Source: Ruminococcaceae bacterium UBA1236
GTDB lineage: Bacteria; Bacillota; Clostridia; Oscillospirales; Acutalibacteraceae
Assembly: GCA_002309055.1 (NCBI GenBank)
Contig: DBWO01000014.1
Location: forward strand, 1-16,734
Length of the DNA stretch: 16,734 nt
Direction: 5' to 3'
This document shows positions 6,121-13,558 of the stretch, piece by piece. The notes under the pieces are model-generated. The model saw nothing but the letters and a program-made list of their open reading frames with translations. It did not search any database and was not told the origin of the DNA. Position numbers and translations under genes: made by a program. Position 1 is the first letter of the stretch. Each line of letters starts with the position of its first letter.

Positions 6121-6244
6121 ATGCCGCCGGTCCCTTTAAAATAAGGGATTGCGACATTCGATACGATAACCTCTTCGGATACGGTAAGCCTGCGGAAGAA
6201 CAGGTCAATTCATAACATCCCCGTTAATTAATTTAACACAAAAT
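6121..6244. other. Intergenic spacer between the lipoprotein gene and the terminator
   Basis: These 124 bases hold no convincing gene. In the third plus-strand frame a stretch from about 6150 to the stop at 6213-6215 reads CDIRYDNLFGYGKPAEEQVN, which looks protein-like, but it has no start codon or ribosome binding site of its own. It may be a decayed gene end or chance. Confidence 0.4.
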
Positions 6245-6277
6245 AAAAGCTCACGGGCAGCTGCCCGTGAGCTTTTT
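6245..6277. terminator. Bidirectional intrinsic terminator (perfect inverted repeat)
   Basis: A perfect 32-base inverted repeat is centred between 6260 and 6261, with arms AAAAGCTCACGGGCAG and CTGCCCGTGAGCTTTT. On the plus strand the GC-rich stem is followed by a run of five T (6273-6277), ending the lipoprotein transcript. On the minus strand it is followed by TTTTATTT, ending the ribosomal operon some 40 bases after the rplQ stop. It serves both convergent units. Confidence 0.9.
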
Positions 6278-6318
6278 AATTATGTTTTTCGCTTAAATGC
6301 GAAAGCCAAGCAAGTTAA

Positions 6319-6660
6319 TCAGACCAGCTCAATGATGCACATCTCTGCTGCATCTCCCCTGCGGGGGCCGATCTTGATTATACGGCAATAACCGCCGTTT
6401 ACATCCTTATACTTGGGAGCTATCTCGTCAAAGAGCTTCTTGACAACGTCCTCTTTGGTGACGTATGCCATTACTCTGCGCTTGGACTGAAGAGAATCAT
6501 CCTTGGCGATGGTGATCATCTTTTCTGCCATGGAGCTCACTTCTTTAGCTCTGGTAACGGTGGTCTCTATTCTGCCGTTTTCCAAAAGATAAGTGACAAG
6601 GCCTCTGAGCATCGCTTTGCGATGGTCGGTGCTGCGGCCGAGCTTTCTGGTTCCGGGCAT
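6319..6660 (-). CDS. rplQ: 50S ribosomal protein bL17
   Basis: Large-subunit protein bL17, 113 residues, the usual Firmicutes length. It starts with the diagnostic MPGTRKLGRSTDHRKAMLRG, continues with the ENGRIETTVTRAKEV helix region, and ends with GPRRGDAAEMCIIELV. bL17 binds 23S rRNA near the peptide exit tunnel. It is the last gene of the ribosomal operon, 21 bases after rpoA, with AAGGAG before ATG 6660, and is followed by the bidirectional terminator. The energy-coupling factor transporter genes and rplM-rpsI that often follow rplQ in Firmicutes are absent here. Confidence 0.98.
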   Translation of the reverse strand: MPGTRKLGRSTDHRKAMLRGLVTYLLENGRIETTVTRAKEVSSMAEKMITIAKDDSLQSKRRVMAYVTKEDVVKKLFDEIAPKYKDVNGGYCRIIKIGPRRGDAAEMCIIELV

Positions 6661-6681
6661 TCAGTTCACACTCCTTGTTTC

Positions 6682-7632
6682 TTAGTCATCATCTCTGCGA
6701 AGGTCAAGGCCGAGTGACTGCAGCTTTGAAACAACTTCGTCGAGAGATTTTCTGCCGAGGTTACGGACTTTCATCATGTCGTCCTCGGTCTTGGTGATAA
6801 GGTCACCTACAGTATTGTACTGTGCTCTCTTCAAGCAGTTGAATGAACGCACAGACAGGTCAAGATCCTCAATGGTCATCTCCAGGAGCTTTCCTCCGTC
6901 GTTTTCCTGAGTGGTAACCATCACATCTGTTTCGAATGCTTCTCCGGAAAGGCTTCCGAAGAGGCTGAGATGGTCGTTGAGTATCTTGGCGGCGAGGGAC
7001 GCGGCTTCCGTAGCTGTGATGGTGCCGTTCGTCCACACCTCAAGAGTCAGCTTGTCATAGTCGGTAATCTGACCGACACGGGTGTTTTCGACTGTATAAT
7101 TGACCTTTGTTACGGGTGTATAGATGGAGTCCATTGCGATTACACCGATGATGGGCTGAAGAAGAGCCTTGTTTCTCTCGGATGATACATAACCTCTGCC
7201 TTCGTCGCAGGTGATTTCCATATTGACGTGAGCGTCGGAATTAAGAGTCGCAATGTGAAGCTCCGGGTTGAGTATTTCGACTTCGGAATCGGTCTGGATG
7301 TCGGCAGCGGTGATTTCGCCTTCGCCCGATACGTTGACGTAAAGGGTCTTGGGGCCTTCGCCGTTTATCTTGAGCTTGACATCCTTGAGGTTGAGGACTA
7401 TTTCGGTTACGTCCTCTTTGACTCCGGGGATAGTGCTGAATTCGTGAAGCACTCCGTCGATTTTAACGGAAGTAATCGCGTAGCCGGTGAGGGAGGAAAG
7501 AAGCACTCTTCTCAGGCTGTTGCCTAAGGTTATGCCGTAACCTCTTTCAAGGGGCTCCACAACAAACTTGCCGTAAGTACCGTCGGGGGTGATCTCGGCA
7601 GTATCAATTCTGGGCTTTTCGATACCTATCAT
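6682..7632 (-). CDS. rpoA: DNA-directed RNA polymerase alpha subunit
   Basis: RNA polymerase alpha, 316 residues, normal for Clostridia. The N-terminal domain (residues 1 to about 230) shows the assembly signature YGITLGNSLRRVLLSSLTG and GVKEDVTEIVLNLK, which dimerises and nucleates beta and beta-prime. A short linker leads to the C-terminal domain from about residue 255, with VRSFNCLKR near 261 (holding the arginine that contacts UP-element DNA) and the helix-hairpin-helix stretch KVRNLGRKSLDEVV. It starts at ATG 7632 behind AAGGAGGG and lies 116 bases after rpsD, the widest gap in the ribosomal operon, which contains two hairpins. Confidence 0.98.
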   Translation of the reverse strand: MIGIEKPRIDTAEITPDGTYGKFVVEPLERGYGITLGNSLRRVLLSSLTGYAITSVKIDGVLHEFSTIPGVKEDVTEIVLNLKDVKLKINGEGPKTLYVNVSGEGEITAADIQTDSEVEILNPELHIATLNSDAHVNMEITCDEGRGYVSSERNKALLQPIIGVIAMDSIYTPVTKVNYTVENTRVGQITDYDKLTLEVWTNGTITATEAASLAAKILNDHLSLFGSLSGEAFETDVMVTTQENDGGKLLEMTIEDLDLSVRSFNCLKRAQYNTVGDLITKTEDDMMKVRNLGRKSLDEVVSKLQSLGLDLRRDDD

Positions 7633-7654
7633 TTAAAAACCCTCCTTATATTGT

Positions 7655-7671
7655 GCAGGGATATGCCCTGC
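7655..7671 (-). promoter_or_regulatory. Small hairpin just before the rpoA ribosome binding site
   Basis: GCAGGG at 7655-7660 and CCCTGC at 7666-7671 pair as a six-base-pair stem with a five-base loop. On the mRNA this lies about seven bases upstream of the AAGGAGGG site of rpoA, close enough to affect ribosome access. No U-tract follows, so it is not an intrinsic terminator. Function is inferred from position only. Confidence 0.4.
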
Positions 7672-7711
7672 GTAATGCATTCAAAAAAACGTATATTTCC
7701 TTCTGGCTCCC

Positions 7712-7732
7712 CCTGCCCTTTGTGCGGGCAGG
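7712..7732 (-). promoter_or_regulatory. GC-rich hairpin in the rpsD-rpoA gap
   Basis: CCTGCCC (7712-7718) and GGGCAGG (7726-7732) form a seven-base-pair stem with a seven-base loop. On the minus strand the stem can lengthen by three more C-G pairs around a bulged G. It follows the rpsD stop closely. A run of seven T occurs only some 20 bases later, so it is not a standard terminator. It could be an RNA processing or mRNA-stability element, or a ribosomal protein binding site. Confidence 0.4.
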
Positions 7733-7748
7733 CGGGAAAAGAGCGGTA

Positions 7749-8360
7749 TTACTTGGAGTAGAACTCAACGATGAGGTGTTCCTCAACGTCAAAGTCGATG
7801 TCGTCTCTAGCGGGCAGCGCTACTACAGTGCCCTCGCCCTTCTCTGCGTCATAGGTCAGCCACTTGGGGAGACCGCGGAAATTCTCTTCGGACATGAAAC
7901 CCTTGATGCGCTCAATCTCTTTGCTCCTGCCCTTAACGCCGATAACCATACCGGGCTTGACCTGGAACGAAGGAATGTTTACAGAGCGGCCGTCAACGGT
8001 GTAATGACCGTGTGAAACATACTGCCTTGCTTCTCTGCGGGTTTTTGCGAGTCCCAGACGATAAACTACGTTGTCAAGGCGACGCTCAAGGAGACTGAGC
8101 ATAACTTCACCGGTGATGCCGGAAGCCTTGTCGGCCTTCTCATAGTATTTACGGAACTGCTTTTCCTGAACGCCATATACAAACTTAACCTTCTGTTTCT
8201 CGTTAAGCTGAATGGCATATTCACTCTTCTTGCCCCTCTTGTTTGCATTGGGGTTACGCTTTGTGGAATTCCTTTTGGATTTCTCAGTGTAGCCCATTAC
8301 TGCGGGGGAAATGCCAAGTGCTCTGCAGCGCTTGACGATGGGCTGCATATTTCTTGCCAT
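7749..8360 (-). CDS. rpsD: 30S ribosomal protein uS4
   Basis: Small-subunit protein uS4, 203 residues, within the usual 197-210. It binds the 16S 5' domain early in assembly and forms part of the mRNA entry channel. The N-terminus MARNMQPIVKRCRALG has a single cysteine, so this is the zinc-free form rather than the four-cysteine form. The S4 RNA-binding domain spans about residues 93-155, starting with the signature LERRLDNVVYRLGLAKTRRE. It starts at ATG 8360 with TTGGAGGTG upstream and lies 28 bases after rpsK. In many bacteria uS4 represses its own operon; a binding site is not demonstrable here. Confidence 0.98.
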   Translation of the reverse strand: MARNMQPIVKRCRALGISPAVMGYTEKSKRNSTKRNPNANKRGKKSEYAIQLNEKQKVKFVYGVQEKQFRKYYEKADKASGITGEVMLSLLERRLDNVVYRLGLAKTRREARQYVSHGHYTVDGRSVNIPSFQVKPGMVIGVKGRSKEIERIKGFMSEENFRGLPKWLTYDAEKGEGTVVALPARDDIDFDVEEHLIVEFYSK

Positions 8361-8388
8361 ATTGTGTTACACCTCCAATAAATTCTGG

Positions 8389-8790
8389 TTACACGCGCCT
8401 TCTCTTAGGCGGGCGGCATCCGTTGTGAGGAATGGGAGTAACATCTTTAATCATGTTAACTTCCAGACCTGCTGTCTGAAGAGCTCTGATTGCCGCTTCA
8501 CGACCCTGACCGGGGCCCTTAACATAAACTTCAACAGTCTTCATGCCGTAATCGATAGCGATTTTGGCAGCCGTCTCTGCGGCGGTCTGAGCTGCGAAGG
8601 GAGTGGACTTCTTTGAACCTCTGAAGCCCATTTCGCCGGCGCTTGCCCATGAAACTGCGTTGCCCTGGGTATCCGTGATGGTAACGATGGTGTTGTTAAA
8701 GGTGGATTGGATATGGGCTGCACCGCGCTCGATATTCTTGCGCTCACGGCGTTTACGTGAACCCGTTGTCTTTTTAGTTGCTTTAGCCAT
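8389..8790 (-). CDS. rpsK: 30S ribosomal protein uS11
   Basis: Small-subunit protein uS11, 133 residues, on the platform near the mRNA exit and the 3' end of 16S rRNA. Diagnostic stretches are HIQSTFNNTIVTITDTQGN, WASAGEMGFRGSKKSTPFAA, VKGPGQGREAAIRAL and the conserved C-terminus PHNGCRPPKRRRV. It starts at ATG 8790 behind GAGGAGGG and lies 15 bases after rpsM. No irregularities were seen. Confidence 0.98.
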   Translation of the reverse strand: MAKATKKTTGSRKRRERKNIERGAAHIQSTFNNTIVTITDTQGNAVSWASAGEMGFRGSKKSTPFAAQTAAETAAKIAIDYGMKTVEVYVKGPGQGREAAIRALQTAGLEVNMIKDVTPIPHNGCRPPKRRRV

Positions 8791-8805
8791 TATATCCCTC
8801 CTCGA

Positions 8806-9174
8806 TTATTTCTTCTTGTTAGCAATAGTCTTCTTGGGACCCTTGCGTGTGCGTGCGTTGGTCTTTGAACGCTGGCCTCTTACGGGAAGGCCCTTTCTGT
8901 GACGTACGCCGCGATAGCAGCCAATATCGATAAGTCTCTTGATATCGTACTGTGTTTCTCTGCGGAGATCGCCTTCTACCTTAAGGTTGTGATCGATGTA
9001 TTCACGAAGCTTGGAAACGTCGTCCTCGGTCATATCCTTAACTCTGAGATCGGGATCTACGCCGGTTGCTGCAATAATGTCGCTTGCTGTTTTACGACCG
9101 ATGCCGTAGATATAAGTGAGAGCTATCTCTATTCTCTTATCTCTGGGCAGGTCCACACCTGATATACGCGCCAT
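8806..9174 (-). CDS. rpsM: 30S ribosomal protein uS13
   Basis: Small-subunit head protein uS13, 122 residues, which touches P-site tRNA and makes intersubunit bridges with uL5. The N-terminus MARISGVDLPRDKRIEIALTYIYGIG, the helix-two-turn-helix region after it, and the basic tail from RGQRSKTNARTRKGPKK are typical. It starts at ATG 9174 with GGAGGT eleven bases upstream, about 40 bases after rpmJ. This is the usual first gene of the alpha-operon block in Firmicutes order. Confidence 0.98.
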   Translation of the reverse strand: MARISGVDLPRDKRIEIALTYIYGIGRKTASDIIAATGVDPDLRVKDMTEDDVSKLREYIDHNLKVEGDLRRETQYDIKRLIDIGCYRGVRHRKGLPVRGQRSKTNARTRKGPKKTIANKKK

Positions 9175-9216
9175 TTGTCAGTTGCACCTCCAAATAAACT
9201 CGGTTTTCGTCCGGGA

Positions 9217-9330
9217 TTAACCCTGACGCTGTTTGTGCTTGGGATTTTCACAGATAACCATTACTTTTCCCTTGCGCTTAATGATTTTGCACTTTTCGCA
9301 CATTTTCTTAACAGAAGGTCTGACTTTCAT
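9217..9330 (-). CDS. rpmJ: 50S ribosomal protein bL36, zinc form
   Basis: A 37-residue protein with sequence MKVRPSVKKMCEKCK at its start and ENPKHKQRQG at its end, matching bL36 over its full length. The zinc ligands C11, C14, C27 and H32 are all present, making it the zinc-containing paralogue. It binds 23S rRNA near the GTPase centre. It starts at ATG 9330, eight bases behind AAGGAGG, 20 bases after infA. Its position between infA and rpsM is canonical. Confidence 0.97.
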   Translation of the reverse strand: MKVRPSVKKMCEKCKIIKRKGKVMVICENPKHKQRQG

Positions 9331-9350
9331 TTAGAATACCTCCTTGAATC

Positions 9351-9569
9351 TTACTTTGATCGCCACGTGATACGGCCTTTTGTAAGGTCGTAGGGTGACA
9401 TTTCCACTGTAACTTTATCTCCCGGCAGAATTCTGATGTAGTTCATCCTGAGCTTGCCGGAAATATGTGCCATAATTCTGTGGCCGTTTTCCAACTCAAC
9501 CTGGAAAGTCGCGTTGGGCATGGCCTCGACTACCGTACCTTCAATTTCGATCATATCCTGCTTGGACAT
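9351..9569 (-). CDS. infA: Translation initiation factor IF-1
   Basis: IF-1, 72 residues, exactly the usual length, a single S1-like OB-fold that occupies the ribosomal A site during initiation. Characteristic segments are DMIEIEGTVVEAMPNATFQVEL, AHISGKLRMNYIRILPGDKV and the end SPYDLTKGRITWRSK. It starts at ATG 9569 behind GGGAGGG and follows the KOW-protein gene by 21 bases. No irregularities were seen. Confidence 0.98.
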   Translation of the reverse strand: MSKQDMIEIEGTVVEAMPNATFQVELENGHRIMAHISGKLRMNYIRILPGDKVTVEMSPYDLTKGRITWRSK

Positions 9570-9590
9570 AATACCCTCCCGATATTGCAG

Positions 9591-9830
9591 TTAATTCATC
9601 TGTATTCCATTGAGAGCTCTGCGCAGGTGCCTGTCGGAAATAAACGCTTCCTCGCCCAGCACAATATCAGTGGCCTCAATGTGTCTGATGTTTTTTGCTT
9701 TTGGTCTGTCAACAGGTCTTTCCTTCCCGTCGGCGAGAATCACGGTGCTGCCCTGTGCCCGCAAAACCGCGAGCAGGCGGCCCCTGTCTCTGCCCCGGAG
9801 GGATATAACCACTCTGCCTCTCTCAAGCAT
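9591..9830 (-). CDS. KOW-domain RNA-binding protein (YbzG-like)
   Basis: A 79-residue basic protein with an N-terminal KOW motif (GRVVISLRGRDRGRLLAVL, residues 5-23) and a second strand pair reading TVILADGKERPVDRPKAKN, the pattern of the L14e/L6e-like KOW proteins of Firmicutes. In Bacillus subtilis ybzG occupies the same place between map and infA. The KOW fold binds RNA, so a ribosome-associated role is likely, but the exact function is not established. GAGGAG upstream of ATG 9830 overlaps the map stop codon region, and only ten bases separate the genes. Confidence 0.85.
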   Translation of the reverse strand: MLERGRVVISLRGRDRGRLLAVLRAQGSTVILADGKERPVDRPKAKNIRHIEATDIVLGEEAFISDRHLRRALNGIQMN

Positions 9831-9840
9831 AAGCCGCTCC

Positions 9841-10590
9841 TCACTCCACGGTGAGAATCACGGGACCGTCCGCCGTTATGGCGATGGTGTGCTCAAAATG
9901 AGCCGAGAGCTTTCCGTCCTTTGTTTTGACAGTCCAACCGTCAGGCATTTGTCTGATTGCCGCCACGCCCTGATTAATCATTGGCTCAATGGCGATAGTC
10001 ATGCCCGGTAGCAAGCGCACACCTCTACCCGGTGTGCCGTAATTCGGTACGCTGGGATCTTCATGCAGGGTTTTACCTACTCCGTGGCCGGTGTATTCCC
10101 TGACCACCGAGAAACCTCTCTCCTCGCAATACCTCTGGATTGTAGAGCCGACGTCGCCCAATCTGCCGCCTGCGACAGCCATTTTGATGCCTTCGTAAAG
10201 GCTCTCTCTGGTGGTGTCGCACAGCCGCTGTGCTTCGGGTGAAATCTCGCCCGCAGCAAAAGTGGCGGCATTGTCGCCGACATAGCCCTTAAAGGTGGCT
10301 CCCACATCAAGGCTGACTATATCGCCCGCCTTGATTATGCGGGAATTCGCGGGGATGCCGTGAATGATCTCATCATTTATGGATATGCATGCCGCAGCGG
10401 GAAAACCGTTGTAACCCTTGAAAGTGGGGTAAGCGCCGTGTTTTGTGATGTATTCATCCACGACCCGGTTAATCTGCGCAGTTGAAACGCCGGGTTCCAC
10501 TGCTTCGCCCGCTGCCCTTAATGCTCCGGCAGCAATTCTGCAAGCCTCTTTCATCTGCCGGATTTCTCCGGCCGTTTTGAGCACTATCAT
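9841..10590 (-). CDS. map: Methionine aminopeptidase, type I
   Basis: Cytosolic type Ia methionine aminopeptidase, 249 residues, removing the initiator methionine from nascent proteins. All five metal ligands of the pita-bread fold are visible: D95 in SLDVGA, D106 in VGDNAATF, H169 in TGHGVGK, E202 in IEPMIN and E233 in HFEHTIAI. H77 in EIIHGIP is the substrate-binding histidine. The start ATG 10590 is preceded by GGAGGA and, further up, a small GC hairpin. It normally follows adk in this operon; here it follows secY directly after 49 bases. Confidence 0.98.
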   Translation of the reverse strand: MIVLKTAGEIRQMKEACRIAAGALRAAGEAVEPGVSTAQINRVVDEYITKHGAYPTFKGYNGFPAAACISINDEIIHGIPANSRIIKAGDIVSLDVGATFKGYVGDNAATFAAGEISPEAQRLCDTTRESLYEGIKMAVAGGRLGDVGSTIQRYCEERGFSVVREYTGHGVGKTLHEDPSVPNYGTPGRGVRLLPGMTIAIEPMINQGVAAIRQMPDGWTVKTKDGKLSAHFEHTIAITADGPVILTVE

Positions 10591-10608
10591 GCCAATCCTC
10601 CGTTTTCA

Positions 10609-10622
10609 GGGGCCGATGCCCC
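10609..10622 (-). promoter_or_regulatory. Short GC hairpin in the secY-map gap
   Basis: GGGGC (10609-10613) and GCCCC (10618-10622) form a five-base-pair stem with a tetraloop just upstream of the map ribosome binding site. No U-tract follows. It could affect map translation or be chance; it sits where adk is found in related genomes. Confidence 0.3.
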
Positions 10623-10639
10623 GAAGACCGCCTTAATCA

Positions 10640-11995
10640 TCAATCAAGGAAGCCCTTATAGTGTCTCATCATCATCTGGCTTTCGAGCTGCTTCACGGTT
10701 TCGAGAGCAACACCGACAAGAATGATGATTGAGGTACCGCCGAGTGAAATGTTCAGGCCCTGTTCATAGCCTGCCTTCTGAAGGAAGAAGGTGGAAACCT
10801 GTGAGAATACGATGGGGAAGAGAGCGACAACGCTCAGGAGCAGAGCGCCCAGGAGGGTGATTCTGCCGATAATCTTTCCGATGTATCTTGCGGTAGGCTC
10901 GCCGGGACGAATGCCGGGGATTGAACCGCCGTTCTCACGGATGTTCTTGGACATTTCAATGGGGTTGTACTGAATGCTCGCATAGAAGTATGCGAAAGCA
11001 ATGATGAATACGAAATAGATAATCGCGTATGCCCAGTGCTTTGATGAGAAAATATCAAAGAACTTGTTCCAGCCGCTTTCCTCTGAAATCTTGTTTGAGA
11101 GGAACATCTGAACTGTCGGGGGCAGTGAAAGAATTGATGAAGCGAAGATGACGGGCATAACGCCGGACATGTTGACCTTTATGGGCATAAAGGTGCTCTG
11201 GCCGCCGTACATCTTACGGCCCACAACTCTCTTTGCGTACTGAACGGGAATTCTTCTCTCCGCGTTGTCCATCCACACGATGAAGGCAATCATCAGTATA
11301 AGCAGGATGCCTACTATCGGCGTAAGCACGTAGTAGGGTGTGCCGTAACGGATGTAACCGGTCTCGGGGTGATAGAGACTTGTGAGGAGGGTGGGAATTC
11401 TCGAAACGATACCTGCGAAAAGGATGATTGAAATACCGTTGCCGATACCGTTTTCATTGATTCTTTCACCAAGCCACATGATAAGAGCGGTACCTGCGGT
11501 GAAGCAGGTGATGATAACGATGGCCTGGAATACTGCGAAGAATCCGGTGTAACGTGCGCCTGCGGCGTCTGTTACGAGCTTGTCCTGGCTGCGAAGATAG
11601 AAGTAATAAGCGGTACTCTGAAGGATACCGAGAGCGATGGTAACGAAACGGGTGATTGAAGCAATCTTCTTTCTGCCCTCTTCGCCTTCGTGCTGGAGTC
11701 TTTCAAGAGCGGGAATCGCAACTGCCAGGAGCTGCATGATAATCGAGCTGTTGATGTAGGGGGTGATTGACATCGCAAATATGGTACCATAGTTGAATGC
11801 ATCACCTGTCATCATGCTCAGATAGTTCATGAATGTGCCGGCGTTGGGGTCGGCAATAATGCCGAACTCGCCGATATTGGTGAAGGGAACGGGAATAGCC
11901 GAACCGATTCTGAAGATAAGAACTATAAGGCAAGTATAAAGAATCTTTTTTCTCAGGTCGGCAATCTTCCACGCGTTAACAAATGTCTGGAACAA
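10640..11995 (-). CDS. secY: Protein translocase subunit SecY
   Basis: SecY, 451 residues, the channel-forming core of the SecYEG translocon in the cytoplasmic membrane, with ten hydrophobic segments recognisable along its length. Typical stretches are MSITPYINSSIIMQLL (75-90, TM2), GNGISIILFAGIV, IRENGGSIPGIRPGEPT (cytoplasmic loop used by SecA and the ribosome) and the C-terminal LGGTSIIILVGVALETV. The start is TTG at 11995, read as methionine: AGAGGTGAT lies five bases before it and no in-frame ATG is better placed. One base separates it from the rplO stop, so translation is coupled. Upstream position after rplO is canonical; adk does not follow. Confidence 0.97.
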   Translation of the reverse strand: MFQTFVNAWKIADLRKKILYTCLIVLIFRIGSAIPVPFTNIGEFGIIADPNAGTFMNYLSMMTGDAFNYGTIFAMSITPYINSSIIMQLLAVAIPALERLQHEGEEGRKKIASITRFVTIALGILQSTAYYFYLRSQDKLVTDAAGARYTGFFAVFQAIVIITCFTAGTALIMWLGERINENGIGNGISIILFAGIVSRIPTLLTSLYHPETGYIRYGTPYYVLTPIVGILLILMIAFIVWMDNAERRIPVQYAKRVVGRKMYGGQSTFMPIKVNMSGVMPVIFASSILSLPPTVQMFLSNKISEESGWNKFFDIFSSKHWAYAIIYFVFIIAFAYFYASIQYNPIEMSKNIRENGGSIPGIRPGEPTARYIGKIIGRITLLGALLLSVVALFPIVFSQVSTFFLQKAGYEQGLNISLGGTSIIILVGVALETVKQLESQMMMRHYKGFLD

Positions 11996-11996
11996 T

Positions 11997-12440
11997 TCAG
12001 ATCACCTCTGCCTTTCCTCCGGCAGCTTCGATCTTTGACTTGGCACTTTCCGAAAAAGCATTTACCTGAACGGTGAGCTTCTTCGAAGTTTCGCCTCTGC
12101 CTAAAACCTTAACGCCGTCCAAAGTCTTCTTAAGAATGCCTTTTTCAAGCAGGGAGTCTACCGTAACGGTAGCGCCGTCCTCGTAGTACTTATCGAGAGT
12201 GGCGATGTTAACAATAGCCATCTCAGTGCCGAAAATGTTGTTGAATCCGCGCTTGGGGATTCTTCTCTGAAGGGGCATCTGGCCGCCTTCGAAGCCGGCT
12301 CTCATTCCTCTGCCGGCACGGGCCAGCTGGCCCTTGTGACCTTTACCTGCGGTTTTACCCTGGCCTGAAGCCGGGCCGCGGCCTATACGCTTGCGCTCCT
12401 TAGTGGAACCGGAAGCGGGTGCGAGATCGTGTAATTTCAT
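11997..12440 (-). CDS. rplO: 50S ribosomal protein uL15
   Basis: Large-subunit protein uL15, 147 residues, the usual length. The glycine- and lysine-rich N-terminus GRGPASGQGKTAGKGHKGQ extends into 23S rRNA; the globular C-terminal domain ends in VQVNAFSESAKSKIEAAGGK. GFEGGQMPLQRRIPKRGF is the family signature region. It starts at ATG 12440 behind AAGGAGGTG, 15 bases after rpmD, and its 3' end contains the ribosome binding site of secY. Confidence 0.98.
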   Translation of the reverse strand: MKLHDLAPASGSTKERKRIGRGPASGQGKTAGKGHKGQLARAGRGMRAGFEGGQMPLQRRIPKRGFNNIFGTEMAIVNIATLDKYYEDGATVTVDSLLEKGILKKTLDGVKVLGRGETSKKLTVQVNAFSESAKSKIEAAGGKAEVI

Positions 12441-12455
12441 AAGTCCGGCACCTCC

Positions 12456-12638
12456 TTATTCAGCTTCGCTTACTTCAAGAAGATGTGAAAGCTTCTTGAT
12501 TTTGCCTCTGGTCGCATCGTTATCGGGCTGAACGGTAACGTCGCCGATCTTTCTGAGACCGAGTGCGCGTGCGGTTGCTAACTGGGGCTGTGTTGAACCT
12601 ATGAGGCTCTTGACAAGTTTAACTTTTAAATCTGCCAT
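12456..12638 (-). CDS. rpmD: 50S ribosomal protein uL30
   Basis: Large-subunit protein uL30, 60 residues, normal for the short bacterial form. LKVKLVKSLIGSTQPQLATARALGLRKIGD is the diagnostic N-terminal half (quoted here as two joined blocks: LKVKLVKSLIGS and ATARALGLRKIGD). It starts at ATG 12638 behind AAGGAGGG, 13 bases after rpsE, between rpsE and rplO as in other spc operons. Confidence 0.97.
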   Translation of the reverse strand: MADLKVKLVKSLIGSTQPQLATARALGLRKIGDVTVQPDNDATRGKIKKLSHLLEVSEAE

Positions 12639-12651
12639 TTCTCAGCCCTCC

Positions 12652-13152
12652 TTAACCTAATATTTCCTTAGCGGTCTTGCCTCTGATGGCAGCCACTTCA
12701 TCCGCGTTACGAAGCCTTGAAAGGCCGTCGATTGTAGCTCTTACAACGTTGCAGGGATTGTTTGAACGAAGAGCCTTTGTACGGATGTCTTTGATACCTA
12801 CGGTCTCAACAACGGCACGAACGGGGCCGCCGGCGATAACGCCGGTACCGGGAGCGGCGGGCTTGAGAAGCACAACGCCTGCGCCGAATTTGCCGATGAT
12901 TTCGTGGGGGATTGTGGTGCCTTTGAGAGAAACCTGAATGAGGTTCTTCTTGGCATCTTCGATACCCTTACGGATGGCATCGGGAACTTCGCCCGATTTG
13001 CCCAGACCGAAGCCGATTATTCCGTTGCCGTCGCCGACAACTACAAGAGCGGAGAACTTCATTATGCGGCCGCCCTTAACGGTTTTTGATACACGGTTTA
13101 TAGAAACCACGCGCTCGGTGAGCTCATACTGTGATGCATCTAATTTAGCCAT
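12652..13152 (-). CDS. rpsE: 30S ribosomal protein uS5
   Basis: Small-subunit protein uS5, 166 residues, which helps form the mRNA entry channel and influences decoding accuracy. The N-terminal double-stranded-RNA-binding domain includes RVVSINRVSKTVKGGRIMKF and GIIGFGLGKSGEVPDAIRK; the C-terminal domain includes PGTGVIAGGPVRAVVE. It starts at ATG 13152 with AAGGAG eleven bases upstream, 19 bases after rplR. No irregularities were seen. Confidence 0.98.
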   Translation of the reverse strand: MAKLDASQYELTERVVSINRVSKTVKGGRIMKFSALVVVGDGNGIIGFGLGKSGEVPDAIRKGIEDAKKNLIQVSLKGTTIPHEIIGKFGAGVVLLKPAAPGTGVIAGGPVRAVVETVGIKDIRTKALRSNNPCNVVRATIDGLSRLRNADEVAAIRGKTAKEILG

Positions 13153-13171
13153 AAATAATGTTTCTCCTTTC

Positions 13172-13531
13172 TCAGAAATTCAGGCCGCCTTCGCGGGCGC
13201 CTTCGGCGAGTTCCTGCACTCTGCCGTGATAGATATATCCGCCGCGGTCAAAAACGCACTCTGTGATGCCTTTGTCGGCAGCGCGCTTTGCAACCATCTC
13301 GCCAACCTTGCGAGCAGCGGTCTTGTTTCCGCCGTACTCCTCAAAATCTTTCTCAACCGATGAGGCGCTTACAAGGGTAACACCCTTTACATCGTCAATA
13401 AGCTGAGCGTAGATGTGCTGGAGGGAACGGTAAACATTAAGACGGGGGCATTCAGCAGTACCGGAGATCTTACCGCGGACTCTCTTATGGCGATGCTGTC
13501 TTGCCTTGTTACTGTCCTGTTTAGTAACCAT
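13172..13531 (-). CDS. rplR: 50S ribosomal protein uL18
   Basis: Large-subunit protein uL18, 119 residues, which binds 5S rRNA with uL5 in the central protuberance. The basic N-terminus RQHRHKRVRGKISGTAECPR, the middle RLNVYRSLQHIYAQLIDD and the C-terminus FDRGGYIYHGRVQELAEGAREGG match the family throughout. It starts at ATG 13531 behind AAGGAG, 27 bases after rplF. Confidence 0.98.
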   Translation of the reverse strand: MVTKQDSNKARQHRHKRVRGKISGTAECPRLNVYRSLQHIYAQLIDDVKGVTLVSASSVEKDFEEYGGNKTAARKVGEMVAKRAADKGITECVFDRGGYIYHGRVQELAEGAREGGLNF

Positions 13532-13558
13532 TTATTTTCACTCCTTATTCTACTGTTA

